Origin: Verrucomicrobiota bacterium | GTDB lineage: Bacteria > Verrucomicrobiota > Verrucomicrobiia > Chthoniobacterales > Terrimicrobiaceae | Length of the DNA stretch: 64,000 nt | Assembly (NCBI GenBank): GCA_026398275.1 | Contig: JAPLTF010000053.1 | Span: 1 to 64,000 of the forward strand | Reading direction: 5' to 3' | Shown: piece by piece, positions 8,276-15,867 of the stretch | Layout of the letters: each line of letters starts with the position of its first letter | Numbering within the stretch: position 1 is the first letter of the stretch | Notes under the pieces: model-generated | Seen by the model: only the letters and a program-made list of their open reading frames with translations | Databases searched by the model: none | What the model was told of the DNA's origin: nothing | Position numbers and translations under genes: made by a program

Positions 8276-8509
8276 TCAGTGCATGGTCATGCACATCTGC
8301 TCGATATGCTCGATGGCGGGAACGGCCTCCCGCTTGGCATCCCCGGTGCCGCTTGAGAACCAGCATCGCCCGCCAGCCACATCCTTCCACACCACCTTGA
8401 CCAGGCCATGTTTCGTCCAGACGGTGGCCCGCAGTGGACGTTCCCAGCGGTTCAGGCGGATGGAGCGGATGCGGGGGTATTGTTCGCCCCATGGGCTTTT
8501 CTGGCTCAT
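8276..8509 (-). CDS. Small conserved-looking protein, third gene of leftward operon
   Basis: 77 residues starting MSQKSPWGEQYPRIRSIRLN. It is rich in Trp, Arg and Val, has no membrane segment, and contains LRATVWTKHGLVKVVWKDV, which looks like a small beta barrel. I do not recognise the family. Support comes from the ATGA overlap with the preceding gene and the terminator immediately after it. Confidence 0.5.
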   Translation of the reverse strand: MSQKSPWGEQYPRIRSIRLNRWERPLRATVWTKHGLVKVVWKDVAGGRCWFSSGTGDAKREAVPAIEHIEQMCMTMH

Positions 8510-8769
8510 GACGCCAACGCCACTGCTCCATCGAAGAGTCCATGAAGGGCTTCTCCTCTGGCGATGGCGGTGTGCGGGTTGATCTCCTTGAACGCTTCCG
8601 TGAAGGCGTTGAAGAGGGACCATGCTGTGCGGGGGCGGAACTCCTTCGTGTGCGCTTCGCACCTGAGGAAGAAGTCGTTACCGACCCGCGTGAACCTGTG
8701 GGCTCTCTTTCCGGCAATCTCCAGCGCGAACTGCTTCACTTGGGCTCGATTGATGAGCGGGGTTTTCAC
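8506..8769 (-). CDS. Small hypothetical protein, second gene of leftward operon
   Basis: 87 residues starting MKTPLINRAQVKQFALEIAG, followed by HRFTRVGNDFFLRCEAHTKEF and a helical tail WSLFNAFTEAFKEINPHTAI. It resembles small plasmid- or phage-borne proteins, but I cannot name the family. It overlaps the upstream ligase-like gene and the downstream 77-residue gene by 4 bp each (ATGA), which argues for a genuine co-translated operon rather than chance frames. Confidence 0.55.
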   Translation of the reverse strand: MKTPLINRAQVKQFALEIAGKRAHRFTRVGNDFFLRCEAHTKEFRPRTAWSLFNAFTEAFKEINPHTAIARGEALHGLFDGAVALAS

Positions 8770-9314
8770 GCTGCCACCTCCTCAGGCTCCCTGCGGAACT
8801 TGAGCTGAGCCCGGCTGCATTCGACACACATGATGTCGTCCCGCACCCCCAGATAAACCGGCTGGAACAGACTGCCGCTGGCAAGGTGGGCATACAGATA
8901 CCTGACCTCCGCCGTATCCCCGACTTGCGGGATTGGTTGATCTGCCGGGATGGTGACGTTGCCGCATGGAACGAGTTTTGCGTTTTCCCATACGGCCATC
9001 TGGACACTGCGCTTGGCATTGATCGCACTGATGGCCACAGACGCGGTCTCGACGAACTTGAACTTGAACTGACTGCTGCCGGAGTTTGGGCGACCTGGCG
9101 AATGCGGTGCGCCGATCTGCTTGAATACAACTCCCTCCGCGTTGTCTTTGCGGAGCTGGTCATAGACTCGGCGTTTGGGTTCCTGCCCGCTGATCGTGGC
9201 GACCCATTGGATTCCTGTCTGCTGGCCGCTGGCGAGCAGGTTGAGGAGTTTCACGAGCCGGTCCCTGTAGGGAATTGCCCGGATGAGGGGCGAGTAGTGT
9301 GCGGATCGTGCCAT
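8766..9314 (-). CDS. C-terminal part of an ATP-dependent DNA ligase-like protein
   Basis: 182 residues. YDQLRKDNAEGVVFKQIGAP, then SPGRPNSGSSQFKFKF and RSVQMAVWENAKLVPCGNVT, then VRYLYAHLASGSLFQPVYLG match the end of the adenylation domain (EGVVFK, motif IV; KFKF, motif V) plus the OB-fold of ATP-dependent ligases. The N-terminal part carrying the catalytic Lys (KxDG, motif I) is absent, so this is either a truncated ligase or a stand-alone nucleic-acid-binding remnant. It starts a tight three-gene operon, which suggests the shortened form is expressed. The short upstream frame ending GNGFAARVLER is not obviously part of it. Confidence 0.6.
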   Translation of the reverse strand: MARSAHYSPLIRAIPYRDRLVKLLNLLASGQQTGIQWVATISGQEPKRRVYDQLRKDNAEGVVFKQIGAPHSPGRPNSGSSQFKFKFVETASVAISAINAKRSVQMAVWENAKLVPCGNVTIPADQPIPQVGDTAEVRYLYAHLASGSLFQPVYLGVRDDIMCVECSRAQLKFRREPEEVAA

Positions 9315-9449
9315 GTTGCTTATCTTTCGAGGACGCGGGCAGCGAAGCCGTTGCCTTCATGGAATCATACCGGAAATACCGGGGTTTCTGGGGAGGGGGG
9401 TAGCCAGCCGCAAAAATCCGTCACCCCGGCCGATTTTCACGGGGAATCT

Positions 9450-9458
9450 TGGTATAAT
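9450..9458 (+). promoter_or_regulatory. Extended -10 promoter of a tiny transcription unit
   Basis: TGGTATAAT is an exact extended -10 element (TGn plus the consensus TATAAT at 9453-9458). The -35 region is weak (TTTTCAC nearby at 9434-9440), as is usual with extended -10 promoters. The leader that follows contains a CGGGGA-GTTT-TCCCCG hairpin (9497-9512) flanked by CCGTTCAAC repeats (9486-9494 and 9516-9524). Confidence 0.6.
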
Positions 9459-9556
9459 CCATTGGAAGCGTGCTTTTCGCCTCTTCCGTTCAACGGCGGG
9501 GAGTTTTCCCCGTCACCGTTCAACACTCAACCGATCAGAGAGAGGAGGTGATGATC

Positions 9557-9634
9557 ATGAACCCAGCCAAAATCGTGGCCCTCGCGCTGCAAGCCGCAGC
9601 CGCCGTAATCGAGGAAGTGGTCCGCAAGAAATAA
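9557..9634 (+). CDS. 25-residue small protein with an ideal ribosome site
   Basis: ATG at 9557 is preceded, at 8-nt spacing, by AGGAGGTGAT (9543-9552), a full complement of the usual 16S rRNA 3' end. The peptide begins MNPAKIVALALQAAAAVIEE and ends VVRKK: an Ala/Val/Ile-rich amphipathic or membrane-seeking helix with a basic tail. The size and composition recall type I toxin peptides or small membrane peptides, but I know no specific match. A strong promoter upstream and a clear terminator downstream make expression likely. An in-frame ATG at 9551 would add two residues but lies inside the ribosome site. Confidence 0.6.
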   Translation: MNPAKIVALALQAAAAVIEEVVRKK

Positions 9635-9654
9635 TCCGGGCGGTCCCGGAGGGG

Positions 9655-9700
9655 AAGTGACTCGGATACCGGAGACGGTGTCTGGGCCACTTTTCTTTTT
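9655..9700 (+). terminator. Rho-independent terminator of the small unit
   Basis: GATACCG (9665-9671) pairs with CGGTGTC (9676-9682) around a GAGA loop, and AAGTG (9655-9659) pairs with CACTT (9688-9692). The sequence then runs TTTTCTTTTT. It is 21 bp after the small ORF stop. Confidence 0.75.
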
Positions 9701-9907
9701 GCCGGTGGGGCTCTCAAACCAACGGAATATCCGAAACGCGGTTGAGGGAAATCACTGCCCCGCAGAACAAAAAAACGACGTCTTCAAACGTCCCAAAACG
9801 TCCCTGACAATCAGGCCGAAATTTAGCAGTTTTGGCTTGGATTTTTAGCAGTCAGCCGATTTAAATTCACTGCAACATGCTGATAATATGTTGTTTGTAA
9901 GAAAATG

Positions 9908-9979
9908 AGGCGAGGGTCGGAATCGAACCGACGAATACAGCTTTTGCAGAGCCGTGCCTTACCACTTGGCTACCCCGCC
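9908..9979 (-). tRNA. tRNA-Cys (GCA)
   Basis: The minus strand folds as a cloverleaf: acceptor GGCGGGG pairs with CCTCGCC (one G-U), D arm AGCCAAGTGGTAAGGC, anticodon loop CTGCAAA with anticodon GCA, and T arm CGGTTCGATTCCG. The discriminator is U, as usual for tRNA-Cys. CCA is not encoded. The 3' end faces the accessory patch at lower coordinates. Confidence 0.95.
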
Positions 9980-9991
9980 GTTTGAAGAGCT

Positions 9992-10753
9992 CTACCAATA
10001 CACATTCAGCGGGGGGATGACAACTGATACTTGTCCGCCGGTGGTGGTTCCTTCGGATTGATCGAGGGATTCGACGATGTTGTCCTTGAATGTGACCGTG
10101 AGGGTGCCGACGGGGACTTTGACGTAGATGGTGTTGGCGGCGAGTCCCTGGCTGTTCTGAACGAGGGTTCCGCCGGGACAATTTGTGGTGCTCTGGTAGG
10201 TGATGACGGTCTGGTTGTTGACCGGGGTGTAGGCGGTCTGGGGGACGAGTTGATATTTGATGTATTCCCAAACCTGCTGGGTTCCGGTCTTGTCCGCCCG
10301 GTTGGATTTTTTCTGCGGTTTTCCGAGGCTGCGTCCGACTTCCTCGGGGGTCATCCCGATGGCGACTTCATTTTTGGCGACGAGGGCCTCGACCTGATTT
10401 CTCCGGGCTTCGCTCTTGCGGAGGTTTTCGGCGAATTTCGCAGGGAGGGGCTCCAGGAACTGCGGGCTGATCCATGCGACGACTCCTCCCTGGCGGGCAT
10501 TCCCTCGCACGCGGATGAGGCCGTTGGCATCGAGGCCTTCGGCCAGCACGATCTGTGGGAACCGGAGCGTGCCTGCGTATCTGGTCTGCGCGGTATCGAA
10601 GTAGACCGGGGCTGGTTCAAGGACTTTGAGCTTGAGGGGTTTGATTCCAAAATCCGAAAGGTAGATCGCGCCGGCTTCGCGGACAATCGGGGCGGAGGCG
10701 CCGGCGGAAAGGGCAAAGGCCAGAACCAGCAGCAGCGGGGAGAGGCGGCTCAT
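9992..10753 (-). CDS. Exported BamE/SmpA-like domain protein
   Basis: 253 residues with a signal peptide (MSRLSPLLLVLAFALSAGAS), an SH3-like N-terminal region (VYFDTAQTRYAGTLRFPQIV, then GLIRVRGNARQGGVVAWISP) and a coiled helix rich in charges. A BamE/SmpA-like segment follows: VAIGMTPEEVGRSLGKP, the usual helix-turn signature. BamE proteins help outer-membrane protein assembly, but the divergent architecture leaves the role here open. Start chosen for the signal peptide. It lies 12 bp from the tRNA-Cys 5' end. Confidence 0.6.
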   Translation of the reverse strand: MSRLSPLLLVLAFALSAGASAPIVREAGAIYLSDFGIKPLKLKVLEPAPVYFDTAQTRYAGTLRFPQIVLAEGLDANGLIRVRGNARQGGVVAWISPQFLEPLPAKFAENLRKSEARRNQVEALVAKNEVAIGMTPEEVGRSLGKPQKKSNRADKTGTQQVWEYIKYQLVPQTAYTPVNNQTVITYQSTTNCPGGTLVQNSQGLAANTIYVKVPVGTLTVTFKDNIVESLDQSEGTTTGGQVSVVIPPLNVYW

Positions 10754-10845
10754 GTCGGAAATATCGCAGATCGTCTCCGAATTGACAAATCCGAAGAGAG
10801 CGATTCCCCTTGAAGCGGAGGTCCGGCCGACTTCTAATCGCCCGC

Positions 10846-11247
10846 ATGTCCACACTCTCGGAATTCGTCGTGCAAGGAGGCCAGGCCATCACAGCGGGGC
10901 AGGTGGGTGCGTTTCGCAATCATCTCGCCGCCTACAAACTCAAAGCCGAAACGCTTGAGGCCGCCGGCCAGCCGCTGCTGCGGGAGCAGTGCTCGTTTCT
11001 CCTGCGCTTCATCGAGGACGTCCTGGATGAAGCTTATGTGTCCGACGATTTTCCCGCGCTGCCCGAGGCCATCTTTGCGGTCCGGTATCTTGTCAAAGGC
11101 GTGGACATCATTCCCGACAGCACCTCTGGCGGCTACAGTGACGATGCGGCCGTGATGCGCGAGGTGCTGACGGAGCATGAGGCGGAGTTCCGCAAGTATT
11201 GCAAGGAGAACAAAATCGCATTTGACCAACTCCTGGCAAAATCCTGA
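10846..11247 (+). CDS. DUF1232/YkvA-like protein
   Basis: A 133-residue soluble protein. AIFAVRYLVKGVDIIPDSTS followed by GGYSDDAAVMREVL resembles the YkvA/DUF1232 core, in which a helix ends in IxPIDxIPD and is followed by GxxDDxAV. The surrounding helices are charged rather than transmembrane. Function of the family is unknown. It is divergent from the BamE-like gene and 23 bp upstream of the OmpA lipoprotein gene, with which it may be co-transcribed. Confidence 0.55.
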   Translation: MSTLSEFVVQGGQAITAGQVGAFRNHLAAYKLKAETLEAAGQPLLREQCSFLLRFIEDVLDEAYVSDDFPALPEAIFAVRYLVKGVDIIPDSTSGGYSDDAAVMREVLTEHEAEFRKYCKENKIAFDQLLAKS

Positions 11248-11270
11248 CCGCTTCCCGAAGGACGCTTATT

Positions 11271-11954
11271 ATGAACCGAACCCTTGGATATTTTTTTGTC
11301 GCGCTGGCGATTTGGCTTTCCGGCTGTGACCGGCTGGGGCTGAGATTTGCGCCGAAGCCGCCCGCTGCCACGCCAACTCCCGACCCGGGCTATGCGGGGA
11401 CCACAGTCACCACCCCTCCCGTTTCCCTGGAGACCAGGCCCGCTGCTCCCGCGGCGGAGGAAGTCTCTGCGCCGGCCACCATCAACATGGATGCCGAGGA
11501 TGCCGGGAACCGGGCGATGCGGGCGGAGGTGCTGAAGCGGATCGACGTGATGCCCAACCTTGGCGAAGCCGAGAAAGACAAGCTCTACGTCCAGGTCGAG
11601 CGGGCCCGAGCGATGGGGCAGGTGATCACGATTCCGTTTGCGTCCGGGGAGAAATCGATTTCCTCCACATCCGCAGGGGCGCTTGCGAAGGCGGTTGCGC
11701 TTCCTCAGATTCAAAAATTCTCGGACGACCCCACTGTGGTTTTCGTGGTGCTCGGCTACGCGGATAAAAAGGGCGATCCGAAATCCAACCTGGCCATCTC
11801 GCTGCAGCGGGCCGAGGCGGTGGTGAAGGTCTTGAAGGAAAAGGCCGGCGTGATGAATGTCGTGCATGCGGTCGGGATGGGCGGATCGGAATTGTTCGAT
11901 GCCTCAAACCTCGGCAAGAACCGGGTGGTGGAGGTGTGGGCTGTTCTCCCTTGA
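11271..11954 (+). CDS. OmpA-family lipoprotein
   Basis: 227 residues. The N terminus carries a lipoprotein signal ending in the lipobox LSGC (Cys19). A Pro/Thr/Ala-rich linker (KPPAATPTPDPG and onward) leads to an OmpA C-terminal peptidoglycan-binding domain with IPFASGEKSISS, VVFVVLGYADKKGDPKSNLA (the GxxDxxG region), LSLQRAEAVVKVL-like helix and GKNRVVEVW at the end. It should anchor the outer membrane to peptidoglycan. The gene overlaps the following FHA-ABC gene. Confidence 0.82.
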   Translation: MNRTLGYFFVALAIWLSGCDRLGLRFAPKPPAATPTPDPGYAGTTVTTPPVSLETRPAAPAAEEVSAPATINMDAEDAGNRAMRAEVLKRIDVMPNLGEAEKDKLYVQVERARAMGQVITIPFASGEKSISSTSAGALAKAVALPQIQKFSDDPTVVFVVLGYADKKGDPKSNLAISLQRAEAVVKVLKEKAGVMNVVHAVGMGGSELFDASNLGKNRVVEVWAVLP

Positions 11955-13852
11955 AGCCGGAGCCTCCCGCGGTTTCCGGCCTCGAGCCGGTGGTTCTGTC
12001 GGCCGGCATGGTCATCGGCCGCGGTGAGGAGGCGGATCTGCTCCTGCCGCATCCCTCGGTGTCGCGCCGGCACACGGTCCTCTCGGGCGGCGTGGGGAAC
12101 TGGTTTGTCGAGGATGCCGGCAGCAGGTCGGGGTCGTATTTGAATGGACGGCTTTTTCAAAAGGAGGAGCTTTATCTCGGGGACATCCTTCAGGCAGGCC
12201 CCTTCGCGTTCCGCTTCGATGGCACGCGTCTCATCGAGTCCTCGGAGGCCACGGGTGCCGCGCTCGAGGCCTGGCAGCTTTCTCAATCGGCGGGCGGAAC
12301 AACCATCCTCGATCACGTGTCGCTGAGCGTTGAGCCCTGTCAATTTGTCGGCGTCATCGGGCCGAGCGGGGCCGGAAAGTCCACTTTGCTCGATGCGCTC
12401 TGCGCGCTGCGGCCGGCGCAGAGCGGGCAGGTGCTGGTGGATGGGGTCGATCTCCACCGCCACTACGAATCGCTGCGGGAATTTCTCGGCTACGTGCCGC
12501 AGGACGACATTGTTCCGCTGGAACTTCCTGTCGGGGAGGCGCTCTTTTACAGCGCCCGGCTGCGGTTGCCTGCCGACGCCCCGTCGATTGAGATCCGGAA
12601 GCTGGTGGCGCGGACGCTTTCCCAACTGGGCCTGGCCGAACGGGCGCGGACACGTGTGGGAAGCCTCTCGGGGGGGCAGAGAAAACGGGTGAGCGTCGGT
12701 GCCGAACTGCTCGGCCGCCCCCGCCTGCTGTTCCTGGACGAGCCGACATCCGGGCTCGATCCGTTCGCGGAATTCAAGCTCATGGAATCCCTCCGCCTGC
12801 TCGCGACCGGCGGATGCACGATCGTCTGCACGACACATGTGATGGAGAATGCGCACCTGATGGACCGGCTCGCCGTGTTGAATGAGGGCCGTCTTGTGTT
12901 TTTCGGAGAGCCGGCATCCGCCAGAACGGCGTTTGGGGTCGAGCGGCTCACGCAGATTTACGACCAGCTGGATTCGTTTCCAGCGGATCCTCCCTCGCCG
13001 CTCCCGCCTCCTGTGCCCCGGGAGCCCATGCGGCAGCAGAAATCGAAACGGGCCGCCGCGCTGCCGATCCTCCTCCTCCGCCAATGGGCCATCCTCCGTG
13101 CGGATTGGAAGAACCTGCTGCTCGTTCTCGGGCAGCCGGTGCTGATTGCCCTGATGGTGACATGGGTGACCCGCGATTCCGCGCTCATCCTGTTTTTTGC
13201 GATGATTTCGACGCTTTGGTTCGGGTGCGGAAATGCCGCGCAGGAAATCGTGAAGGAACTCGCGATGTTCCGGCGCGAGCGGCTGATCGGGCTCGGGCGG
13301 AACTCCTACCTTCTGGCCAAGTTCCTCACTCTCGGCCGCATCACGGTTGTGCAGAGCCTGCTTCTCTATGGCGTGATGCAGCTGTGTTCCCGCGGGATCG
13401 GGGGTTCTGTCGGCTGGCAACTGGCCGCGCTGGTGGCGACGTCGTTTGCCTCCGTCGGGCTCGGGCTCGCGATTTCCGCGCTTTCGCGGACGATTCTCCA
13501 GGCGGTGATGCTCGTTCCACTCGTGCTCATCCCGCAGATTCTTTTCTCCGGCTTCACCCCTCCCGCCGGTGACATGAAGACAGGCCCCTACGTCCTCTCG
13601 CGCGTGATGCCCAGCGCCGCCACGCAATCGGTGATGGATGTCAGCCTCTTCTGGGACAGGAAGATCACCGGTTCGATGAGGGTGGACTATCCGACGGCAT
13701 TCTCGAATTTGAACCGCGATCGCGGCCTGCGGAACGGGCAGATATTTGAGAATCGGCTGCCCGGGGCTCTCGGACTCGCAAGTCTCACGGCCTGGACTCT
13801 GCTGACTTACGTCGCCGCATGGCTGGGGCTTCGCGGCAAGGAGCGAGGGTAA
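11936..13852 (+). CDS. FHA domain-ABC transporter fusion (ABC-2 type)
   Basis: Up to 638 residues. An N-terminal FHA domain (VIGRGEEADLLLPHPSVSRR, then RSGSYLNGRLF) should bind phosphothreonine. A full ABCG-like ATPase follows, with Walker A GPSGAGKST, signature LSGGQRKR, Walker B LLFLDEPTSGLDP and H-loop TTH. The C-terminal half is an ABC-2 permease with about six membrane helices (LLVLGQPVLIALMVTW to WTLLTYVAAWLGL). The GTG start at 11936 overlaps ompA by 19 bp; a TTG at 11951 forming a TTGA overlap is an alternative. FHA fusion suggests control by the Ser/Thr kinase encoded 3 kb away, an inference from domain logic. Confidence 0.85.
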   Translation: MGCSPLKPEPPAVSGLEPVVLSAGMVIGRGEEADLLLPHPSVSRRHTVLSGGVGNWFVEDAGSRSGSYLNGRLFQKEELYLGDILQAGPFAFRFDGTRLIESSEATGAALEAWQLSQSAGGTTILDHVSLSVEPCQFVGVIGPSGAGKSTLLDALCALRPAQSGQVLVDGVDLHRHYESLREFLGYVPQDDIVPLELPVGEALFYSARLRLPADAPSIEIRKLVARTLSQLGLAERARTRVGSLSGGQRKRVSVGAELLGRPRLLFLDEPTSGLDPFAEFKLMESLRLLATGGCTIVCTTHVMENAHLMDRLAVLNEGRLVFFGEPASARTAFGVERLTQIYDQLDSFPADPPSPLPPPVPREPMRQQKSKRAAALPILLLRQWAILRADWKNLLLVLGQPVLIALMVTWVTRDSALILFFAMISTLWFGCGNAAQEIVKELAMFRRERLIGLGRNSYLLAKFLTLGRITVVQSLLLYGVMQLCSRGIGGSVGWQLAALVATSFASVGLGLAISALSRTILQAVMLVPLVLIPQILFSGFTPPAGDMKTGPYVLSRVMPSAATQSVMDVSLFWDRKITGSMRVDYPTAFSNLNRDRGLRNGQIFENRLPGALGLASLTAWTLLTYVAAWLGLRGKERG

Positions 13853-13853
13853 C

Positions 13854-14752
13854 TCACGTATCCAGGACCGAGGAATACACGCCGGTGACCTGGGAGATCA
13901 GGGAAAACATGCGGAAGACGACGAGGGCGACGACGAGAAGGTAGAGGAGCCGGGGGAGCCATTCCGTGAGCGACTCGATGCGTTTGAAGAACCGCTCGCG
14001 GTAGATGCCCGCCCATCGCGTGATTTCCTCATCCAGCCTGCCGGAAGCCTCGGCGACATGGAAGGCGCGCTCGAGGTCTACGGGAAAGGCCTGCGAGGCG
14101 GCCAGGGAAGCGGCGAATCCGGTGCCGGCGCGGATGGCCGGGACCGCAGCCTTCGCAGCCGCATCAAGGGAGGCGCTTTTGCTTGCGCGGCCGGCCCGGC
14201 GCAGGCTGGAGAGCACGCCGTCCGCCGAGCGGATGCCGAGGGAGAGGACGAGGCAGAAGCGGGCGAGCGCTGCATCCCGGAAGAACCCTCCCACGGCGGG
14301 AACCTTCCGGATGAAGGTGTCTGCAGCCGTGCTGGATTGGAACGCCCGGGCAACAAGCCAACCGGCGAGAACGAAGAGCCCTGCGGCCAGATAAGCGGTT
14401 CCAAGAAAGAGGGCGACCCCGGTGAAAAACTTCATCAGGTTGCCATCGACGATCGCCGGCGGGATGGACAGCAGGAGGGCTCCGAGGTGAAGAATGAAGA
14501 CGGGGTAGAGCGAGGCTGCGATCGCGCGATTCCGGCCGCGCGTCAGGTGGGCGTAGTAATCGGCCAGCTCCTTGAAAGCCTCCTCCATTCTTCCGCTGGA
14601 TTCGCCGGCGGCAAGGATCTCGCGGTCCACGATGGAAAATCCTCCCGCCCTCGGGCGAGGTGCTCCCACGCCCGCTGGAGGGGGATCCCGCTCCGGAGCA
14701 TCTGGGCGGTGTCGTGAAAGAAGTGCTCTTTATCTTGGAAGCGAAGTTGCAC
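13854..14752 (-). pseudogene. gspF: GspF-like type II secretion inner-membrane protein, frameshifted
   Basis: A GTG start at 14752 opens FFHDTAQMLRSGIPLQRAWE and HLARG, the usual first helix of GspF. The frame then shifts near 14670, and the other frame continues GGFSIVDREILAAGESSGRM, then EEAFKELADYYAHL, three membrane segments, a second GspF repeat (FPVDLERAFHVAEASGRLDE) and a final transmembrane helix. About 40 residues normally found between these parts are missing, so this is a deletion plus frameshift, not just one base. The ATG at 14669 could give a 271-residue truncated protein. The main secretion operon lies at 59-64 kb. Confidence 0.65.
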
Positions 14753-14775
14753 GATGAATCCGGTTGTGGATGATC

Positions 14776-15867
14776 ATGCCTGTGAGCGGCAATTTTCGCG
14801 AGGACATAAAATTTCTAAAGGCCGCGCTTGTTGAGGCGGAGAAGGGGCGGGGACTGACGCACCCGAATCCCGCGGTCGGCGCGGTCGTGGTGAGGCAGGG
14901 GGAAATCCTCTCGCGAGGCTGGCACCATGCGGCGGGGTGTCCGCACGCCGAGATCGAGGCAATGAGGGGGGCGAAGAAAAAATCCGATCTGCGCGGAGCG
15001 ACGCTCTACGTGACGCTCGAGCCCTGCTCGACCCACGGGCGGACTCCGCCCTGCACGCAGGCGATCATTGATGCCGGGATCCGGCGCGTCGTGTATGGGG
15101 CCCGGGATCCGAATCCCCGGCATGCCGGGCGGGCGGATCGGATATTGAAAAAGGCAGGGGTATCTGTGACGCATGGCATCTTGGAACGCGAGTGCGCCCT
15201 GCTGAACGAGGCCTGGAACAAGTGGATTGCGACCGGGCTTCCCTTTGTGGTGGCCAAGGCGGGGATGAGCCTCGATGGCTGCATTGCTTCTCCGCCGGGG
15301 AGGCGGTGGATTACCTCGGAGGAGTCCAGGTTGGATGCGATGAATCTGAGGGCCGGCTGCGGGGCGGTTCTTGTGGGAGGCGAAACGGTCCGCGCAGACA
15401 ATCCGCGCCTCACGATTCGCGGGATGGAATCCGCGTCACAGCCGTGGCGTGCGGTCTGGACGCGGTCCGGGAAATTTCCACGCGCGAGCCACCTTTTCAC
15501 TGATGAATTCCGGGATAAAACCCTCGTCTATAAAAATGTCCCCCTCCGGGAAGTCTTGAAAGACCTCGCGACCAAAGGGGTGGGGAAGGTGCTCATCGAA
15601 GGCGGGGGGCGGACGCTCGGTGAGGCGATGGATGAGCGGTTGGTGGATCGCTTGGTATTCTATGTGGCTCCGATCCTCATCGGTGGCGGAGTGCCCGCGA
15701 TTGCGGGGCAGGGAGCCGGCTCAAACGGGGAGGGGATCCGCCTTGCGGATGTGACGTATCAAAAGATTGGTCCCGATCTCAAAATCGAAGGGCGACTGGT
15801 TTCAACCCGAAACATGTTCCATGTTCCGCTACAGGGAAAACCGTTCCCGCGTTCAGAGCAGTCCTGA
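14776..15867 (+). CDS. ribD: Bifunctional riboflavin deaminase/reductase RibD
   Basis: 363 residues. The N-terminal deaminase has the zinc site H57-A-E59 (GCPHAEIEAM) and C84/C93 (LEPCSTHGRTPPC), preceded by THPNPAVGAVVV. The C-terminal reductase has FVVAKAGMSLDGCIASPPGR, ITSEESRLDAMNLRA, DAVLVG-like GAVLVGGETVRADNPRLTIR and LIEGGG. It converts the pyrimidine intermediate of riboflavin synthesis in two steps. Possible starts are TTG 14764, ATG 14770 and ATG 14776; the last was chosen because it gives the usual N-terminal length. The 3' end overlaps the convergent pseudouridine synthase gene by 15 bp. Confidence 0.93.
   Translation: MPVSGNFREDIKFLKAALVEAEKGRGLTHPNPAVGAVVVRQGEILSRGWHHAAGCPHAEIEAMRGAKKKSDLRGATLYVTLEPCSTHGRTPPCTQAIIDAGIRRVVYGARDPNPRHAGRADRILKKAGVSVTHGILERECALLNEAWNKWIATGLPFVVAKAGMSLDGCIASPPGRRWITSEESRLDAMNLRAGCGAVLVGGETVRADNPRLTIRGMESASQPWRAVWTRSGKFPRASHLFTDEFRDKTLVYKNVPLREVLKDLATKGVGKVLIEGGGRTLGEAMDERLVDRLVFYVAPILIGGGVPAIAGQGAGSNGEGIRLADVTYQKIGPDLKIEGRLVSTRNMFHVPLQGKPFPRSEQS

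Noticed and set aside
9870-9900. AT-rich TGCTGATAATATGTTGTTTG next to tRNA-Cys as an integrase attachment site
   Set aside because: No matching direct repeat found elsewhere in the window and no integrase gene, so an att site cannot be supported.
11756-13627. A 623-codon open frame on the minus strand
   Set aside because: It lies wholly opposite the FHA-ABC gene, whose domains are certain; the composition is a GC-rich antisense shadow without any motif.
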